64,000 nucleotides of DNA from Streptomyces sp. NRRL S-1022 (GCF_000720135.1 NZ_JOIU01000005.1:310001-374000); one strand, 5' to 3'; counted from the first letter of the stretch, positions 26,579 through 35,989 are shown. Made by a program: numbers and translations. The notes: generated by a model from the sequence alone, not told the origin.

Positions 26579-27373
26579 GTGAAGATCGCGCTCATGGACT
26601 CCGGAATCGGCCTGCTGGCGGCCACCGCCGCGGTACGGCGCCTGCGGCCCGACGCGGATCTCGTGCTCTCCCTCGACCCGGACGGCATGCCCTGGGGGCC
26701 GCGTACCCCCGAGGACGTCACCCGGCGTGCGCTGGACGTCGCCGAGGCCGCCGCGGCCCACGGGCCCGACGCGTTGATCATCGGCTGCAACACGGCCACC
26801 GTGCACTCCCTGCCCGCGCTGCGCGCCCGTCTGGAACCGGGCATCCCGGTCGTCGGCACGGTTCCGGCGATCAAGCCGGCTGCGGCCGGCGGCGGACCCG
26901 TCGCCATCTGGGCGACGCCCGCCACCACGGGCAGCGCCTACCAGCGCGGCCTGATCGAGGAGTTCGCCGGCGGCGTGCGGGTGGCCGAGGTGCCGTGCTG
27001 GGGCCTGGCCGAGGCCGTCGAGCACGCGGACGAGGCGGCCATCGACGCGGCCGTCGCCGCGGCGGCGGCCCTCACGCCCGAGGACGTGACGACCGTCGTC
27101 CTGGGCTGCACCCATTACGAGCTGGTGGCGGAACGTATCCGCGCCGCCGTCCAGCGCCCCGACGCCGCCCCGCTCGTGCTGCACGGCTCCGCCGGAGCGG
27201 TGGCCGCCCAGGCCTTGCGCCGGGTCGGCGAACTCCCCGCCCCCGAGGCCCCGGCCGAGGGCACGATGACGGTCCTGCTGAGCGGCCGGCCGGGCCCGCT
27301 GCCCACGCCCGCGCTGCACTACGCCGAGGGACGCCTGCTGCCGGCCACCGGCCCGCTCGCCGACCGCAGCTGA
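26579..27373 (+). CDS. Aspartate/glutamate racemase-family protein
   Basis: A 264-residue cofactor-independent racemase of the MurI type. Both catalytic cysteines are visible, in IIGCNTATVHS (near residue 77) and LGCTHYELVA (near residue 182), together with the N-terminal DSGIG loop and VPAIKPA. MurI makes D-glutamate for peptidoglycan; sequence details such as the short N-terminus (KIALMDSGIG) suggest a divergent second copy rather than the house-keeping MurI, which cannot be checked here. The GTG start has only a weak ribosome site. A strong hairpin follows. Confidence 0.85.
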   Translation: MKIALMDSGIGLLAATAAVRRLRPDADLVLSLDPDGMPWGPRTPEDVTRRALDVAEAAAAHGPDALIIGCNTATVHSLPALRARLEPGIPVVGTVPAIKPAAAGGGPVAIWATPATTGSAYQRGLIEEFAGGVRVAEVPCWGLAEAVEHADEAAIDAAVAAAAALTPEDVTTVVLGCTHYELVAERIRAAVQRPDAAPLVLHGSAGAVAAQALRRVGELPAPEAPAEGTMTVLLSGRPGPLPTPALHYAEGRLLPATGPLADRS

Positions 27374-27400
27374 CCCGCACCGCCCAGGCGCCCGTCCGCG

Positions 27401-27426
27401 GCGGCCCGGACCCCGGTCTGGGCCGC
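27401..27426 (+). terminator. Hairpin terminator after the racemase gene
   Basis: Arms GCGGCCC and GGGCCGC, with an inner GAC/GTC pairing around CCCG. It begins 27 bases after the stop codon. No T-run. Confidence 0.6.
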
Positions 27427-27488
27427 ACGGAGCAGTCACCCACGGCGAGCGGCTCCCCGCGCAGCGAAACCTGAGTAACCTCGAATAC

Positions 27489-28034
27489 ATGAGGGACCAC
27501 CCCGACGCCGACGACACTCCGCCCCCGGACGTCTGGACGGGACGCGCCACCAACCGGGTCCAGTGGCTGCTGGCCCTGGCCGGTGCCGCCTGTATGGCAC
27601 TCGGTATCGAACTCGCCGTCGACTCGGCCTGGACCTCCGGCAGCGCGCCGCTGGTGATGTCCGTCGTGGGCTGCATCGCGGCCGGTCTGCTGGTCCTCTT
27701 CGGCACGCTCGCCTTCGTGCACGTCGACCTCAAGCTCGACCGGGAGTGCGTCGAGGTGCGCTGCGGGCACGTCGGGCTGCCGCGCCGCCGCATCCCGCTC
27801 TCCCACGTGGCCGGCGCCGACTTCGCCGCCCTGGTCACCCCCCGCCAATGGGGCGGCTGGGGCTACCGCTGGCGCCCCGAGAAGGGCACCGCGGTCGTCG
27901 TACGCCGTGGCGAGGGAATCGTGCTGCGCCTGTGGGACGGCCACACGTTCACCATCACCGTGGACAACGCGGAGTCGGCGGTCAGGATCATCAGGGACCG
28001 CCTGCGGACGATCACCCCCGGCACGGCCGGCTGA
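27489..28034 (+). CDS. Membrane protein with PH-like C-terminal domain, function unknown
   Basis: A 181-residue protein: two membrane helices (WLLALAGAACMALGIELAV and PLVMSVVGCIAAGLLVLFGT) then a cytoplasmic beta-rich domain from about residue 80. That domain has the pattern of bacterial PH-like modules (VDLKLDRECVEVRCG, PLSHVAGADFAAL, FTITVDNAESAVRII). Streptomyces genomes carry many such proteins without assigned role. The ATG at 27489 has no strong ribosome site. Confidence 0.7.
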   Translation: MRDHPDADDTPPPDVWTGRATNRVQWLLALAGAACMALGIELAVDSAWTSGSAPLVMSVVGCIAAGLLVLFGTLAFVHVDLKLDRECVEVRCGHVGLPRRRIPLSHVAGADFAALVTPRQWGGWGYRWRPEKGTAVVVRRGEGIVLRLWDGHTFTITVDNAESAVRIIRDRLRTITPGTAG

Positions 28035-28056
28035 TCCGGCGCACCCGGCTTTCCGC

Positions 28057-29214
28057 TCACCGCCCCGGTGCCGCGCCGACGCCCGCCCAGGGCCGGGCCG
28101 TGGCCCAGCCGGCCAGGAGCGCCGCGCCCGCCGTCACCGCCGTGAAGCTCAGGGCGTTGCTCACCGAGGCGAGCGCGGCCACAGCGGTCAGGGCCGCGCC
28201 CGCCGTGAGCGCCAGCGGTGTGGAGCGGGGGGTGCGCCACAGCGCGTACAGGACCCAGCAGAACACGGCGACCAGCAGGAACACCCCGACCAGCCCCTGC
28301 TCGGCGGCCTGTTGCAGCAGGGCCGAGTGCGGTCTGCCGTCGGACAGCAGGGTCCGCGGTGCCGCCGTGCTCTGCTCCCCGAACCGCCCGGGGCCGACGC
28401 CCAGGCCGCTGTGCCGGCCCGCCAGCTCCAGGGCATTCCGCCACAGCCCTGTCCGGTGCGCGGGGAACCGGTCGTCGAGCGCGCCGGCGAGGCCGCCGGG
28501 CAGCGCGTCCGCGGCGAGCGCCCACACCGAGGTCGCGACCAGGCCCGCCGCTGCAGCCGGTCCGGCCAGCCACGCGCCCCGGCCGCGCGCCGCGCCCGCG
28601 GCGAGCGAGCACAGCAGGACGGCCGCGCTGGCCGCGCACCCGGCCGCCGATCCCAGGACGCCCCCGGCGGCCACGACGGCGCAGGCCAGCGCCCGCAGTG
28701 CGAACCGGAGGGCCGGTACGGCCGCCGCCCAGGCGGCGCAGCACGCGGCCCCGGTCGCCAGCGCCAGCAGTGCGGCCGTGGCGCCGGCGTGCCCGAGCGG
28801 GGCGGTGTACCAGGGCCCGGGGGAGAGCCCGGGCAGCGCCACGGCGAGGGCGATCCCCGCCACCGCGCCCGCGCACGGCGCGGCCACCGGCAGCAGAGCA
28901 CCCGAGACCCGGCCCGCGGCATAGCCGGCGGCGACGGCGAGCACCGCGAGGAGCATGCCCTCGGGCCGTCCGTCGTGGGCCGCCGCGGTGATCAGCGACC
29001 ACCCGGCGCAGGCCCCCAACAGGACCATGCCCGTCCCGTCGGAAACGTTTCTTCTCGTGCTGTAGACGTCCGTACCGTACGCACCGGTCACGGATCCTGT
29101 CCCCGTCGACCCCACCCGTCGCCCCTCGTACCCGGTCCCCCGACCTGTGGCAGGCCACGACCGCGCACCGGTTCCGGCCGCGCCGCCGAAGCTGGGCACA
29201 CCGTAACGGCTCAT
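28057..29214 (-). CDS. O-antigen ligase/polymerase-like membrane protein
   Basis: About 385 residues with some ten membrane helices, very alanine-rich. The Wzy_C/O-antigen-ligase region is in the C-terminal half: a long loop with ALELAGRHSGLGVGPGRF and HSALLQQAAEQGLVGVFLLV, where the family keeps the HNxxL-type motif. It would transfer or polymerise an undecaprenyl-linked glycan at the outer face of the membrane. The start is uncertain: ATG 29214 is used; ATG 29262 (GGGGGAT upstream) and GTG 29091 (AGGA upstream, just before the first helix) are alternatives. Convergent with the PH-like membrane protein. Confidence 0.7.
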   Translation of the reverse strand: MSRYGVPSFGGAAGTGARSWPATGRGTGYEGRRVGSTGTGSVTGAYGTDVYSTRRNVSDGTGMVLLGACAGWSLITAAAHDGRPEGMLLAVLAVAAGYAAGRVSGALLPVAAPCAGAVAGIALAVALPGLSPGPWYTAPLGHAGATAALLALATGAACCAAWAAAVPALRFALRALACAVVAAGGVLGSAAGCAASAAVLLCSLAAGAARGRGAWLAGPAAAAGLVATSVWALAADALPGGLAGALDDRFPAHRTGLWRNALELAGRHSGLGVGPGRFGEQSTAAPRTLLSDGRPHSALLQQAAEQGLVGVFLLVAVFCWVLYALWRTPRSTPLALTAGAALTAVAALASVSNALSFTAVTAGAALLAGWATARPWAGVGAAPGR

Positions 29215-29386
29215 GGGCGGTTTGGGGATGAGGCGCGGGAAAACGCTGTGATTCCGCCCCATACCGGCGATCCCCCCGACCCCGGCGCTAGGCCGTCTCC
29301 AACGTGTCCCACCAGCGACAACCGCCGGTGTTCGGGTGCCGGACCGCGCTGTCCGCGGTGACGCGAGCCGCCGTACACTCACCCGG

Positions 29387-30988
29387 GTGACCGTCACCGC
29401 AACTTCCGTGGACCAGCCGGACCAGCTCGAACCGCGCCCCGCCGCCGGCGCGCGCGGCGGCCGGATCCTGCGCCTGGTCCCGGCCGCCGCCTCCGCGCTG
29501 AGCGGAGTGCTGCTCTACGTCAGCTTCCCCCCGCGCACCCTGTGGTGGCTGGCCCTGCCCGCCTTCGCCGGCTTCGCCTGGGTGCTGCGCGGCCGGAGCC
29601 GGAAGGCGGCGTTCGGCCTCGGCTACCTCTTCGGGCTGGGCTTCCTGCTGCCGCTGCTGGTGTGGACCGGCGTGGAGGTCGGGCCGGGGCCCTGGCTGGC
29701 CCTGGTCGCCATCGAGGCGGTCTTCGTCGCGCTGGCCGGCGTCGGTGTCGCCGCCGTCTCCCGGCTGCCCGCGTGGCCGGTGTGGGCCGCCGCCGTGTGG
29801 ATCGCGGGCGAAGCGGTCCGCGCGCGCGTGCCGTTCCGGGGCTTCCCCTGGGGCAAGATCGCGTTCGGGCAGGCGGACGGCGTCTTCCTGCCGCTCGCCG
29901 CGGTGGGCGGCACCCCGGTGCTCGGCTTCGCGGTCGCCCTGTGCGGCTTCGGCCTGTACGAGGCCTGGCGGCTGATGCTGGAGCGGCGCCGGACACGCAC
30001 CGTGCGGCCGGCCGCCGCGACCGCCGCGCTGCTGAGCGTGGCCGTACCGATGGGCGGCGCGCTCGCGGCCCGCACGCTGGTGAGCGACAAGGCGGAGGAC
30101 GGCACCGCCACCGTGGCGCTCGTCCAGGGCAACGTGCCGCGCTCCGGACTGGAGTTCAACGCCCAGCGGCGGGCCGTGCTCGACTACCACGCGCGCGAGA
30201 CGCACAAGCTCGCCGCCGACGTCAGGGCGGGCAAGGCCCCCAAGCCGGACTACGTCCTGTGGCCGGAGAACTCCTCCGACATCGACCCCTTCGAGTACGC
30301 CGACGCCTCCCTCGTCATCGAGCAGGCGGCCAAGGACATCGGCGCGCCCGTCTCCGTCGGCGCGGTGGTGGAGAAGGACGGCAAACTGCTCAACGAGCAG
30401 ATCCTGTGGGACCCGGCCAAGGGCCCGACACAGACCTACGACAAGCGGCAGATCCAGCCCTTCGGCGAGTACCTCCCGCTGCGCTCGCTCGTCGGAGCCA
30501 TCAACAAGAGCTGGACCGACATGGCCCACCGGGACTTCGACCGGGGCACCGAGCCGGGCGTCTTCGACATCAAGGGCGCCAAGGTCGGCCTGGCCACCTG
30601 CTACGAGGCCGCCTTCGACTGGGCGGTGCGCGACACGGTGACGCACGGGGCCGAGATGATCTCCGTGCCGAGCAACAATGCCACCTTCGACCGCAGCGAG
30701 ATGACGTACCAGCAGCTCGCCATGTCGCGGATCCGCGCGGTCGAGCACAGCCGTACCGTGACCGTGCCGGTGACCAGCGGCGTCAGCGCGGTCATCATGC
30801 CGGACGGCCGGATCACCCAGCGGACCGGCATGTTCGTGCCCGCCTATCTCGTCCAGAAGGTGCCGCTGCGCACGTCCACCACCCCCGCCACCGAGCTCGG
30901 CATCCTCCCCGAGATCGCCCTGGTGCTGGTCGCCGCGGGCGGGATCGGCTGGGCGATCGGGTCCGGACTGCGCGCCCGGCGCGCCTGA
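29387..30988 (+). CDS. lnt: Apolipoprotein N-acyltransferase
   Basis: A 533-residue Lnt, which adds the third acyl chain to the N-terminal cysteine of lipoproteins at the outer face of the membrane. About six N-terminal helices are followed by a nitrilase-fold domain. The catalytic triad is visible: Glu in YVLWPENSSD, Lys in TYDKRQIQPFGEYLP, Cys in GLATCYEAAFD. Streptomycetes usually have two Lnt copies, one partnered with a Ppm1-like mannosyltransferase; none is attached here. GTG start at 29387 is preferred on family length. A strong terminator follows. Confidence 0.92.
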   Translation: MTVTATSVDQPDQLEPRPAAGARGGRILRLVPAAASALSGVLLYVSFPPRTLWWLALPAFAGFAWVLRGRSRKAAFGLGYLFGLGFLLPLLVWTGVEVGPGPWLALVAIEAVFVALAGVGVAAVSRLPAWPVWAAAVWIAGEAVRARVPFRGFPWGKIAFGQADGVFLPLAAVGGTPVLGFAVALCGFGLYEAWRLMLERRRTRTVRPAAATAALLSVAVPMGGALAARTLVSDKAEDGTATVALVQGNVPRSGLEFNAQRRAVLDYHARETHKLAADVRAGKAPKPDYVLWPENSSDIDPFEYADASLVIEQAAKDIGAPVSVGAVVEKDGKLLNEQILWDPAKGPTQTYDKRQIQPFGEYLPLRSLVGAINKSWTDMAHRDFDRGTEPGVFDIKGAKVGLATCYEAAFDWAVRDTVTHGAEMISVPSNNATFDRSEMTYQQLAMSRIRAVEHSRTVTVPVTSGVSAVIMPDGRITQRTGMFVPAYLVQKVPLRTSTTPATELGILPEIALVLVAAGGIGWAIGSGLRARRA

Positions 30989-31016
30989 CGGGGCGGTACG
31001 ACCGCCGTATGACCGT

Positions 31017-31050
31017 CGCACCACCCCCGAACCGGCCGGGGTGTGGTGCG
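31017..31050 (+). terminator. Hairpin terminator after lnt
   Basis: Arms CGCACCAC and GTGGTGCG with an inner CCCC/GGGG pairing. It sits between the lnt stop and the NUDIX start and overlaps the NUDIX promoter region. Confidence 0.65.
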
Positions 31051-31071
31051 GCGGCCGGTTAGGGTCGGCTC

Positions 31072-31551
31072 ATGGCTACTCCCGAATTCATCCGCACGCT
31101 CAGGTCCACCGCCGGACAGCAGCTGCTGTGGCTCCCCGGCGTCTCCGCGATCGTCTTCGACGACGAGGGCAGGGTGCTGCTCGGCCGCCGGGCGGACACG
31201 CGGAAGTGGTCGGTGATCGGGGGCATCCCGGACCCGGGCGAGCAGCCCGCGGCATGCGCCGTGCGGGAGGTCTTCGAGGAGACGGCGGTGCACTGCGTCG
31301 CCGAACGGATCGTCCTGGTCCAGGCCCTGGACCCGGTGACCTACCCCAACGGCGACGTCTGCCAGTACATGGACATCACCATCCGCTGCCGTGCCGTGGG
31401 CGGCGAGGCCCGGGTCAACGACGACGAGTCGCTCGACGTCGGCTGGTTCGAGGTGGACGCGCTGCCCGCACTGCACGAGTTCGGGCTCTTCCGGATCAAG
31501 CAAGCCCTGTCGGATGCACCCACATGGTTTGACCCTATGGCAGCCAGCTGA
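31072..31551 (+). CDS. NUDIX hydrolase
   Basis: A 159-residue NUDIX pyrophosphohydrolase. The NUDIX box runs from GGIPDPGE through REVFEETAV near residues 55-77; the last conserved glycine is replaced by alanine, which is tolerated in some members. The core metal-binding RE..EE residues are intact. Such enzymes cleave nucleoside diphosphate-linked compounds; substrate unknown. A separate transcription unit from lnt, judged by the intervening terminator. Confidence 0.88.
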   Translation: MATPEFIRTLRSTAGQQLLWLPGVSAIVFDDEGRVLLGRRADTRKWSVIGGIPDPGEQPAACAVREVFEETAVHCVAERIVLVQALDPVTYPNGDVCQYMDITIRCRAVGGEARVNDDESLDVGWFEVDALPALHEFGLFRIKQALSDAPTWFDPMAAS

Positions 31552-31559
31552 AGTGTGGG

Positions 31560-31581
31560 TGGTCACCACATGTGGTGGCCA
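31560..31581. promoter_or_regulatory. Operator-like inverted repeat before the SDR gene
   Basis: Halves TGGTCACCACA and TGTGGTGGCCA; 10 of 11 positions are symmetric. It begins 8 bases after the NUDIX stop codon, and its far edge is 25 bases from the ATG of the dehydrogenase, so it likely covers the promoter. A 12-base part of it recurs before the MHS transporter (35978-35989). Confidence 0.65.
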
Positions 31582-31606
31582 TGGGGTTCCGCCCTAGGGT
31601 CGGCGC

Positions 31607-32428
31607 ATGACCTCGCCCACCCCCCTGCCCGGTCCCGACGCCCCGCCCCAGGCCCTCGCGCTCGACCTCGGCGGCCGCACCGCGCTCGTCACCGGTGCCG
31701 CCAGCGGCATCGGCCGCGCCTGCGCGCTGCGGCTGGCCGCCGCCGGGGCCGAGGTGCGCGCCGCCGACCGGGACGCGGCCGGCCTGGCCGAACTGGCCCA
31801 CCAGGCGGAGCGGACCGACGGCCTCGCGGGCACCGTCGTACCGCTGGTCGTCGACCTCACCGATCTGGACGCCGCCGAACGCGCCGCCGCCGGCACCGAT
31901 GTGCTGGTCAACAACGCCGGACTGCAACTCGTGCGGCCCATCGAGGAGTTCCCGCCCGAGGTGTTCCACACGGTGCTGACCGTGATGCTGGAGGCACCCT
32001 TCCGCCTCATCCGCGGCGCCCTCCCGCACATGTACGCGCAAGGATGGGGCCGCATCGTGAACGTGTCCTCCGTCCATGGTCTGCGCGCCTCCGCCTTCAA
32101 GTCCGCCTATGTGGCCGCCAAACATGGCCTCGAAGGCCTGTCCAAGACGGCCGCACTGGAAGGCGCCGCCCACGGGGTGACCTCGAACTGTGTGAACCCG
32201 GCCTATGTGCGCACCCCCCTGGTCGAGGAGCAGATCGCCGACCAGGCACAGGCGCACGGCATTCCCGAGGAACAGGTGCTCTCCGAGGTCATGCTGAAGG
32301 ACAGCGCCCTGCGGCGGCTCATCGAACCCGAGGAGGTCGCCGAGGCCGTGGCCTACCTGTGCAGCCCGCAGGCGTCCTTCGTCACCGGCACCTCGCTCGT
32401 CCTGGACGGCGGGTGGACGGCCCACTGA
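31607..32428 (+). CDS. 3-hydroxybutyrate dehydrogenase-like SDR
   Basis: A 273-residue short-chain dehydrogenase. Seen: the NAD-binding glycine motif TGAASGIGRA, the VNNAGLQ motif, catalytic Ser in NVSSVHGLRAS, and YxxxK in SAYVAAKHGLEGLSK. The HGLRAS and EQVLSEVMLK segments and the C-terminal QASFVTGTSLVLDGGW match D-3-hydroxybutyrate dehydrogenases, which interconvert 3-hydroxybutyrate and acetoacetate with NAD. Substrate assignment is by resemblance only. It is followed by a GAF/PucR regulator in the same direction and carries an operator-like palindrome upstream. Confidence 0.88.
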   Translation: MTSPTPLPGPDAPPQALALDLGGRTALVTGAASGIGRACALRLAAAGAEVRAADRDAAGLAELAHQAERTDGLAGTVVPLVVDLTDLDAAERAAAGTDVLVNNAGLQLVRPIEEFPPEVFHTVLTVMLEAPFRLIRGALPHMYAQGWGRIVNVSSVHGLRASAFKSAYVAAKHGLEGLSKTAALEGAAHGVTSNCVNPAYVRTPLVEEQIADQAQAHGIPEEQVLSEVMLKDSALRRLIEPEEVAEAVAYLCSPQASFVTGTSLVLDGGWTAH

Positions 32429-32543
32429 CCGGCCCACTGACCGGCCGGCCGACCCGCCGCCCGGCGGCTCCCGCTCCGACTCCGGTACCGGCTCCGGGAG
32501 TTTTCCACAGGCCTGCCGGGCCGGCCGGCCGATACGGAATCCT

Positions 32544-34469
32544 GTGACCATGTCCCGCGATCACCTGCAGTCGGCACCCAGCGGCAGCGCCGAGGCCCCG
32601 TACCTCGACCTGCTGACCCGCGACGCCTCCGTGGAGGCCTACGAGCGGCCCGTGCTGCTCGCCCGAGCCGCGGGCGAGCCGGCCGGCCGGATCGCCGCGC
32701 TGGAGGAGGCCAGGCTGCTCGCCCTGCGCGTCCGCGCGGAGCTGGAGGGCCGCCGGCGGCGCGAGGCCGAGCTGTCGGCCCTCTTCGAGACCGCCCACGA
32801 CCTCGCCGGACTGCGCGACCTGGACGCCGTCCTGCAGGCGATCGTGCAGCGCGCCCGCTCCCTGCTCGGCACGGACATCGCCTACCTCAGCCTCAACGAC
32901 CCCGCCCGCGGCGACACCTACATGCGGGTCACGGAGGGCTCCGTCTCCGCGCGCTTCCAGCAGTTGCGCCTCGGGATGGGGGAAGGGCTCGGCGGACTCG
33001 TCGCCCAGACCGCGCGGCCGTACGTCACCGACGACTACTTCCAGGACGGCCGCTTCCAGCACACCCACGCCATCGACGCCGGGGTCCGCGACGAGGGTCT
33101 GGTCGCCATCCTCGGCGTCCCGCTGATGCTCGGCCCGCACGTGATCGGCGTCCTCTTCGCGGCGGACCGGCGCGCGCGGGTCTTCGAACGCGAGCAGATC
33201 GCCCTGCTCGGCTCCTTCGCCGCGCTCGCCGCGGCGGCCATCGATGCCGCCAACCTGCTGGCCGAGACCCGGGCCGCCCTGGCCGGCCTGGAACGCGCCA
33301 ACGAGATCATCCGGGACCGCAGCGCCGTCATCGAGCGCGCCTCCGAGGTCCACGACCGGCTCGCCGAACTCGTCCTGCGCGGCGGCGGGGTCCACGACGT
33401 GGCCGCCGCCGTCTCCCAGGTCCTCGACGGCACCGTCGAGTTCACCGAGGCCGCGGCGGCACCGGCCGGGGCACTGGAGGCCTCCCGGGCCGAGGGACAC
33501 GCCGTACGGCACGGCAGCGACTGGATCGCCGCGGTGGCCGCCGGCGGTGAACTCCTCGGCGCCCTCGTCCTGCGCGGCCACCCCGGCCTCGACCCCGTCG
33601 ACCAGCGCACCCTGGAACGCGCCGCGATGGTCACGTCCCTGCTGCTGCTCGCCCGCCGCTCCGCCGCCGAGGCCGAACAGCGGGTGCGCGGCGAGCTGCT
33701 GGACGACCTGCTCGACGCGCGCGACCGCGACCCGCGCCTGCTGCGCGAACGCGCCAACCGCCTGCACGCGGACCTGGACGCCACCCACGTCGTGCTCGCC
33801 GCCCGCCTCGACGGCCCGGCGGCCGACGCCGACGAGGAGGCCGCGGCCCGCCGCCGGCTGTGGTCCGCCGCCTCCCATCTCGCGGCCACCCGGCACGGGC
33901 TGGCCGCGGCCCGCGACGGCGGCACCGTCCTGCTGCTGCCGCTCCGCGCCGGCGACACCGCCACCGAGACGGCCCGGCGCACCGCCCGCCACCTGGGCAC
34001 GGCCGTCCACCAGCCAGTCACGGTCGGCGCCTCGGCACCCGTCACCGACCTCGCCGGGAGCCCCGAGACCGTGGCCGCCGCCTACGCCGAGGGCCGCCGC
34101 TGCCTGGACGCGCTGCACCTGCTGGGCCGGGCCGGGGACGGCGCGGCGGCCGAGGACTTCGGCTTCCTCGGCCTGCTCCTCGCCGGCGAACGGGACATCG
34201 CCGGCTTCGTCGAGCGGACCATCGGCCCGGTGGTGTCCTACGACGAGCGGCGCGGCACGGAACTGCTGCGGACCCTGGACGCGTACTTCGAGGGCGGGAT
34301 GAGTCCGGCGCGCACCAAGGACGCGCTGCACGTCCATGTGAACACGGTGGCGCAGCGGCTGGAGCGCGTGGGCCGCCTGCTCGGCGCCGACTGGCAGACC
34401 CCTGCCCGGGCCCTGGAGATCCAACTCGCCCTGAGACTGCACCGGCTGGCCGCTCCGGGACGGCACTGA
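32544..34469 (+). CDS. GAF-domain PucR/CdaR-type transcriptional regulator
   Basis: A 641-residue activator-like protein. An N-terminal helical part (~1-75), a GAF sensor domain (~80-235; LFETAHDLAGLRDLDAVL, EGLGGLVAQTARPYVTDDYF), a long middle domain, and a C-terminal PucR helix-turn-helix (ELLRTLDAYFEGGMSPARTK, then LHVHVNTVAQRLERVGRLLG). PucR-type regulators usually control adjacent catabolic genes. Here the neighbours are the hydroxybutyrate dehydrogenase upstream and an MHS transporter downstream on the other strand, and a shared palindrome lies before both. GTG 32544 and ATG 32550 are both possible starts; GGAA precedes the GTG. Confidence 0.85.
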   Translation: MTMSRDHLQSAPSGSAEAPYLDLLTRDASVEAYERPVLLARAAGEPAGRIAALEEARLLALRVRAELEGRRRREAELSALFETAHDLAGLRDLDAVLQAIVQRARSLLGTDIAYLSLNDPARGDTYMRVTEGSVSARFQQLRLGMGEGLGGLVAQTARPYVTDDYFQDGRFQHTHAIDAGVRDEGLVAILGVPLMLGPHVIGVLFAADRRARVFEREQIALLGSFAALAAAAIDAANLLAETRAALAGLERANEIIRDRSAVIERASEVHDRLAELVLRGGGVHDVAAAVSQVLDGTVEFTEAAAAPAGALEASRAEGHAVRHGSDWIAAVAAGGELLGALVLRGHPGLDPVDQRTLERAAMVTSLLLLARRSAAEAEQRVRGELLDDLLDARDRDPRLLRERANRLHADLDATHVVLAARLDGPAADADEEAAARRRLWSAASHLAATRHGLAAARDGGTVLLLPLRAGDTATETARRTARHLGTAVHQPVTVGASAPVTDLAGSPETVAAAYAEGRRCLDALHLLGRAGDGAAAEDFGFLGLLLAGERDIAGFVERTIGPVVSYDERRGTELLRTLDAYFEGGMSPARTKDALHVHVNTVAQRLERVGRLLGADWQTPARALEIQLALRLHRLAAPGRH

Positions 34470-34529
34470 CCGGCCCCGCCGCGGCAACGCGGAGCCGGTC
34501 GGTACGCAAGCGCCGTCGAGGGCGGCCGG

Positions 34530-35906
34530 TCAGACGGTCCGAGCCTCGGCGGCCGGGGCCGCGGCAGCGGACTCGCCGCCGTCCTCCTCGACCCGGGCGA
34601 GGTCCCGGTGCCGTGTCTCGCGCGCGACGCCCACGGCCACCAGGGTCAGCACCGCTGCGGCGATCACGTACAGCGCGATCGGGGTGGAGCTGCCGTAGTC
34701 GGAGAGCAGCGCGGTGGCGATGAGCGGGGCGGGCGCACCGGCCGCCACGGAGGCGAACTGGGCGCCGATGGACGCGCCCGAGTACCGCATCCGGGTCGCG
34801 AACATCTCGGCGAAGAACGCGGCCTGGGGCGCGTACATCGCTCCGTGCAGCACCAGGCCGACGGTCACGGCGAGGATCAGGTAGCCGAACGACCCCTTGT
34901 CGACCAGCGCGAAGAACGGGAACATCCACAGCCCGACACCGGCCGCGCCCAGCAGGTACACGGGCCGCCGGCCGACCCGGTCGGACAGCGCGCCCCAGGC
35001 CGGGATGACGGCGAAGTGCACGGCCGAGCCGATGAGCACGGCGTTGAGCGCGGTCTGCTTGGAGACGCCGGCCGAGGTGGTGGCGTAGACGAGGATGAAG
35101 GCGGTGATCACGTAATAGCTGATGTTCTCCGCCATCCGGGCGCCCATCGCCACGAGCACGTCCCGCCAGTGGTGCCGCAGCACGGAGACGAGCGGCAGCT
35201 TCTCCTCCGCGTCGGCCCGGCGTGCCTCGGCCCGCTCCAACGCCTCCTTGAACACGGGCGACTCGTCGACGGACAGCCGTATCCACAGACCGACGATGAC
35301 GAGCACCCCGGAGAGCAGGAACGGAATCCGCCACCCCCAGGAGCCGAAGGCGTCGTCGGACAGTACGGCGGTGAGCAGCGACAGCACACCGGTCGCGAGC
35401 AACTGCCCGGCCGGCGCGCCGGTCTGCGGCCAGGAGGCCCAGAAGCCGCGCCGCCGCGCGTCGCCGTGCTCCGACACCAGCAGGACGGCACCGCCCCACT
35501 CACCGCCGAGCGCGAAGCCCTGCACCAGCCGCAGCACGGTGAGCAGCACGGGCGCGGCGCTACCGACGGTGGCGTGCGTGGGCAGCAGCCCGATGCCGAA
35601 CGTGGCGCCGCCCATCAGCACCAGGCTCAGCACCAGCAGTTTCTTCCGCCCCAGCCGGTCGCCGTAGTGCCCGAACACGAGCGCCCCCAACGGCCGCGCC
35701 GCGAACCCCACGGCGTACGTCAGGAACGACAGCAGTGTCCCGACGAGCGGGTCGGAGTCCGGGAAGAACAACTTGTTGAACACCAGCGCGGCGGCCGAGC
35801 CGTAGAGGAAGAAGTCGTACCACTCGATGGTGGTCCCGATGAGGCTGGCGGCGACGACGCGCTTGAGGTTCACGGGTGGTGGGGGAGCGGTGGTTCCGGA
35901 GGCCAT
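34530..35906 (-). CDS. MHS-family (metabolite:H+ symporter) MFS transporter
   Basis: A 458-residue, 12-helix transporter of the MHS group (ShiA/ProP/KgtP relatives). Seen: IGTTIEWYDFFLYGSAAAL in helix 1, GHYGDRLGRKKLLV (motif A), QGFALGGEWGGAVLLVSEH, and the second-half repeat GALSDRVGRRPVYLLG. MHS members import carboxylates or related compounds with protons; beside the dehydrogenase and regulator, 3-hydroxybutyrate or a similar short acid is a reasonable guess. ATG 35906 has GAGGAAG 8 bases upstream. Convergent with the regulator. Confidence 0.9.
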   Translation of the reverse strand: MASGTTAPPPPVNLKRVVAASLIGTTIEWYDFFLYGSAAALVFNKLFFPDSDPLVGTLLSFLTYAVGFAARPLGALVFGHYGDRLGRKKLLVLSLVLMGGATFGIGLLPTHATVGSAAPVLLTVLRLVQGFALGGEWGGAVLLVSEHGDARRRGFWASWPQTGAPAGQLLATGVLSLLTAVLSDDAFGSWGWRIPFLLSGVLVIVGLWIRLSVDESPVFKEALERAEARRADAEEKLPLVSVLRHHWRDVLVAMGARMAENISYYVITAFILVYATTSAGVSKQTALNAVLIGSAVHFAVIPAWGALSDRVGRRPVYLLGAAGVGLWMFPFFALVDKGSFGYLILAVTVGLVLHGAMYAPQAAFFAEMFATRMRYSGASIGAQFASVAAGAPAPLIATALLSDYGSSTPIALYVIAAAVLTLVAVGVARETRHRDLARVEEDGGESAAAAPAAEARTV

Positions 35907-35977
35907 GTGCGCCACTTCCTCGTGTGCGGTGGGGACGGGTAGGTGTCGGCACACGGTAGGAAGACGCAGGTCAGGGG

Positions 35978-35989
35978 CACATGTGGTGG
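35978..35989. promoter_or_regulatory. Copy of the operator core before the MHS transporter
   Basis: CACATGTGGTGG, identical to twelve bases of the palindrome before the dehydrogenase gene (31568-31579), 72 bases upstream of the transporter start. This suggests common control. Confidence 0.5.
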
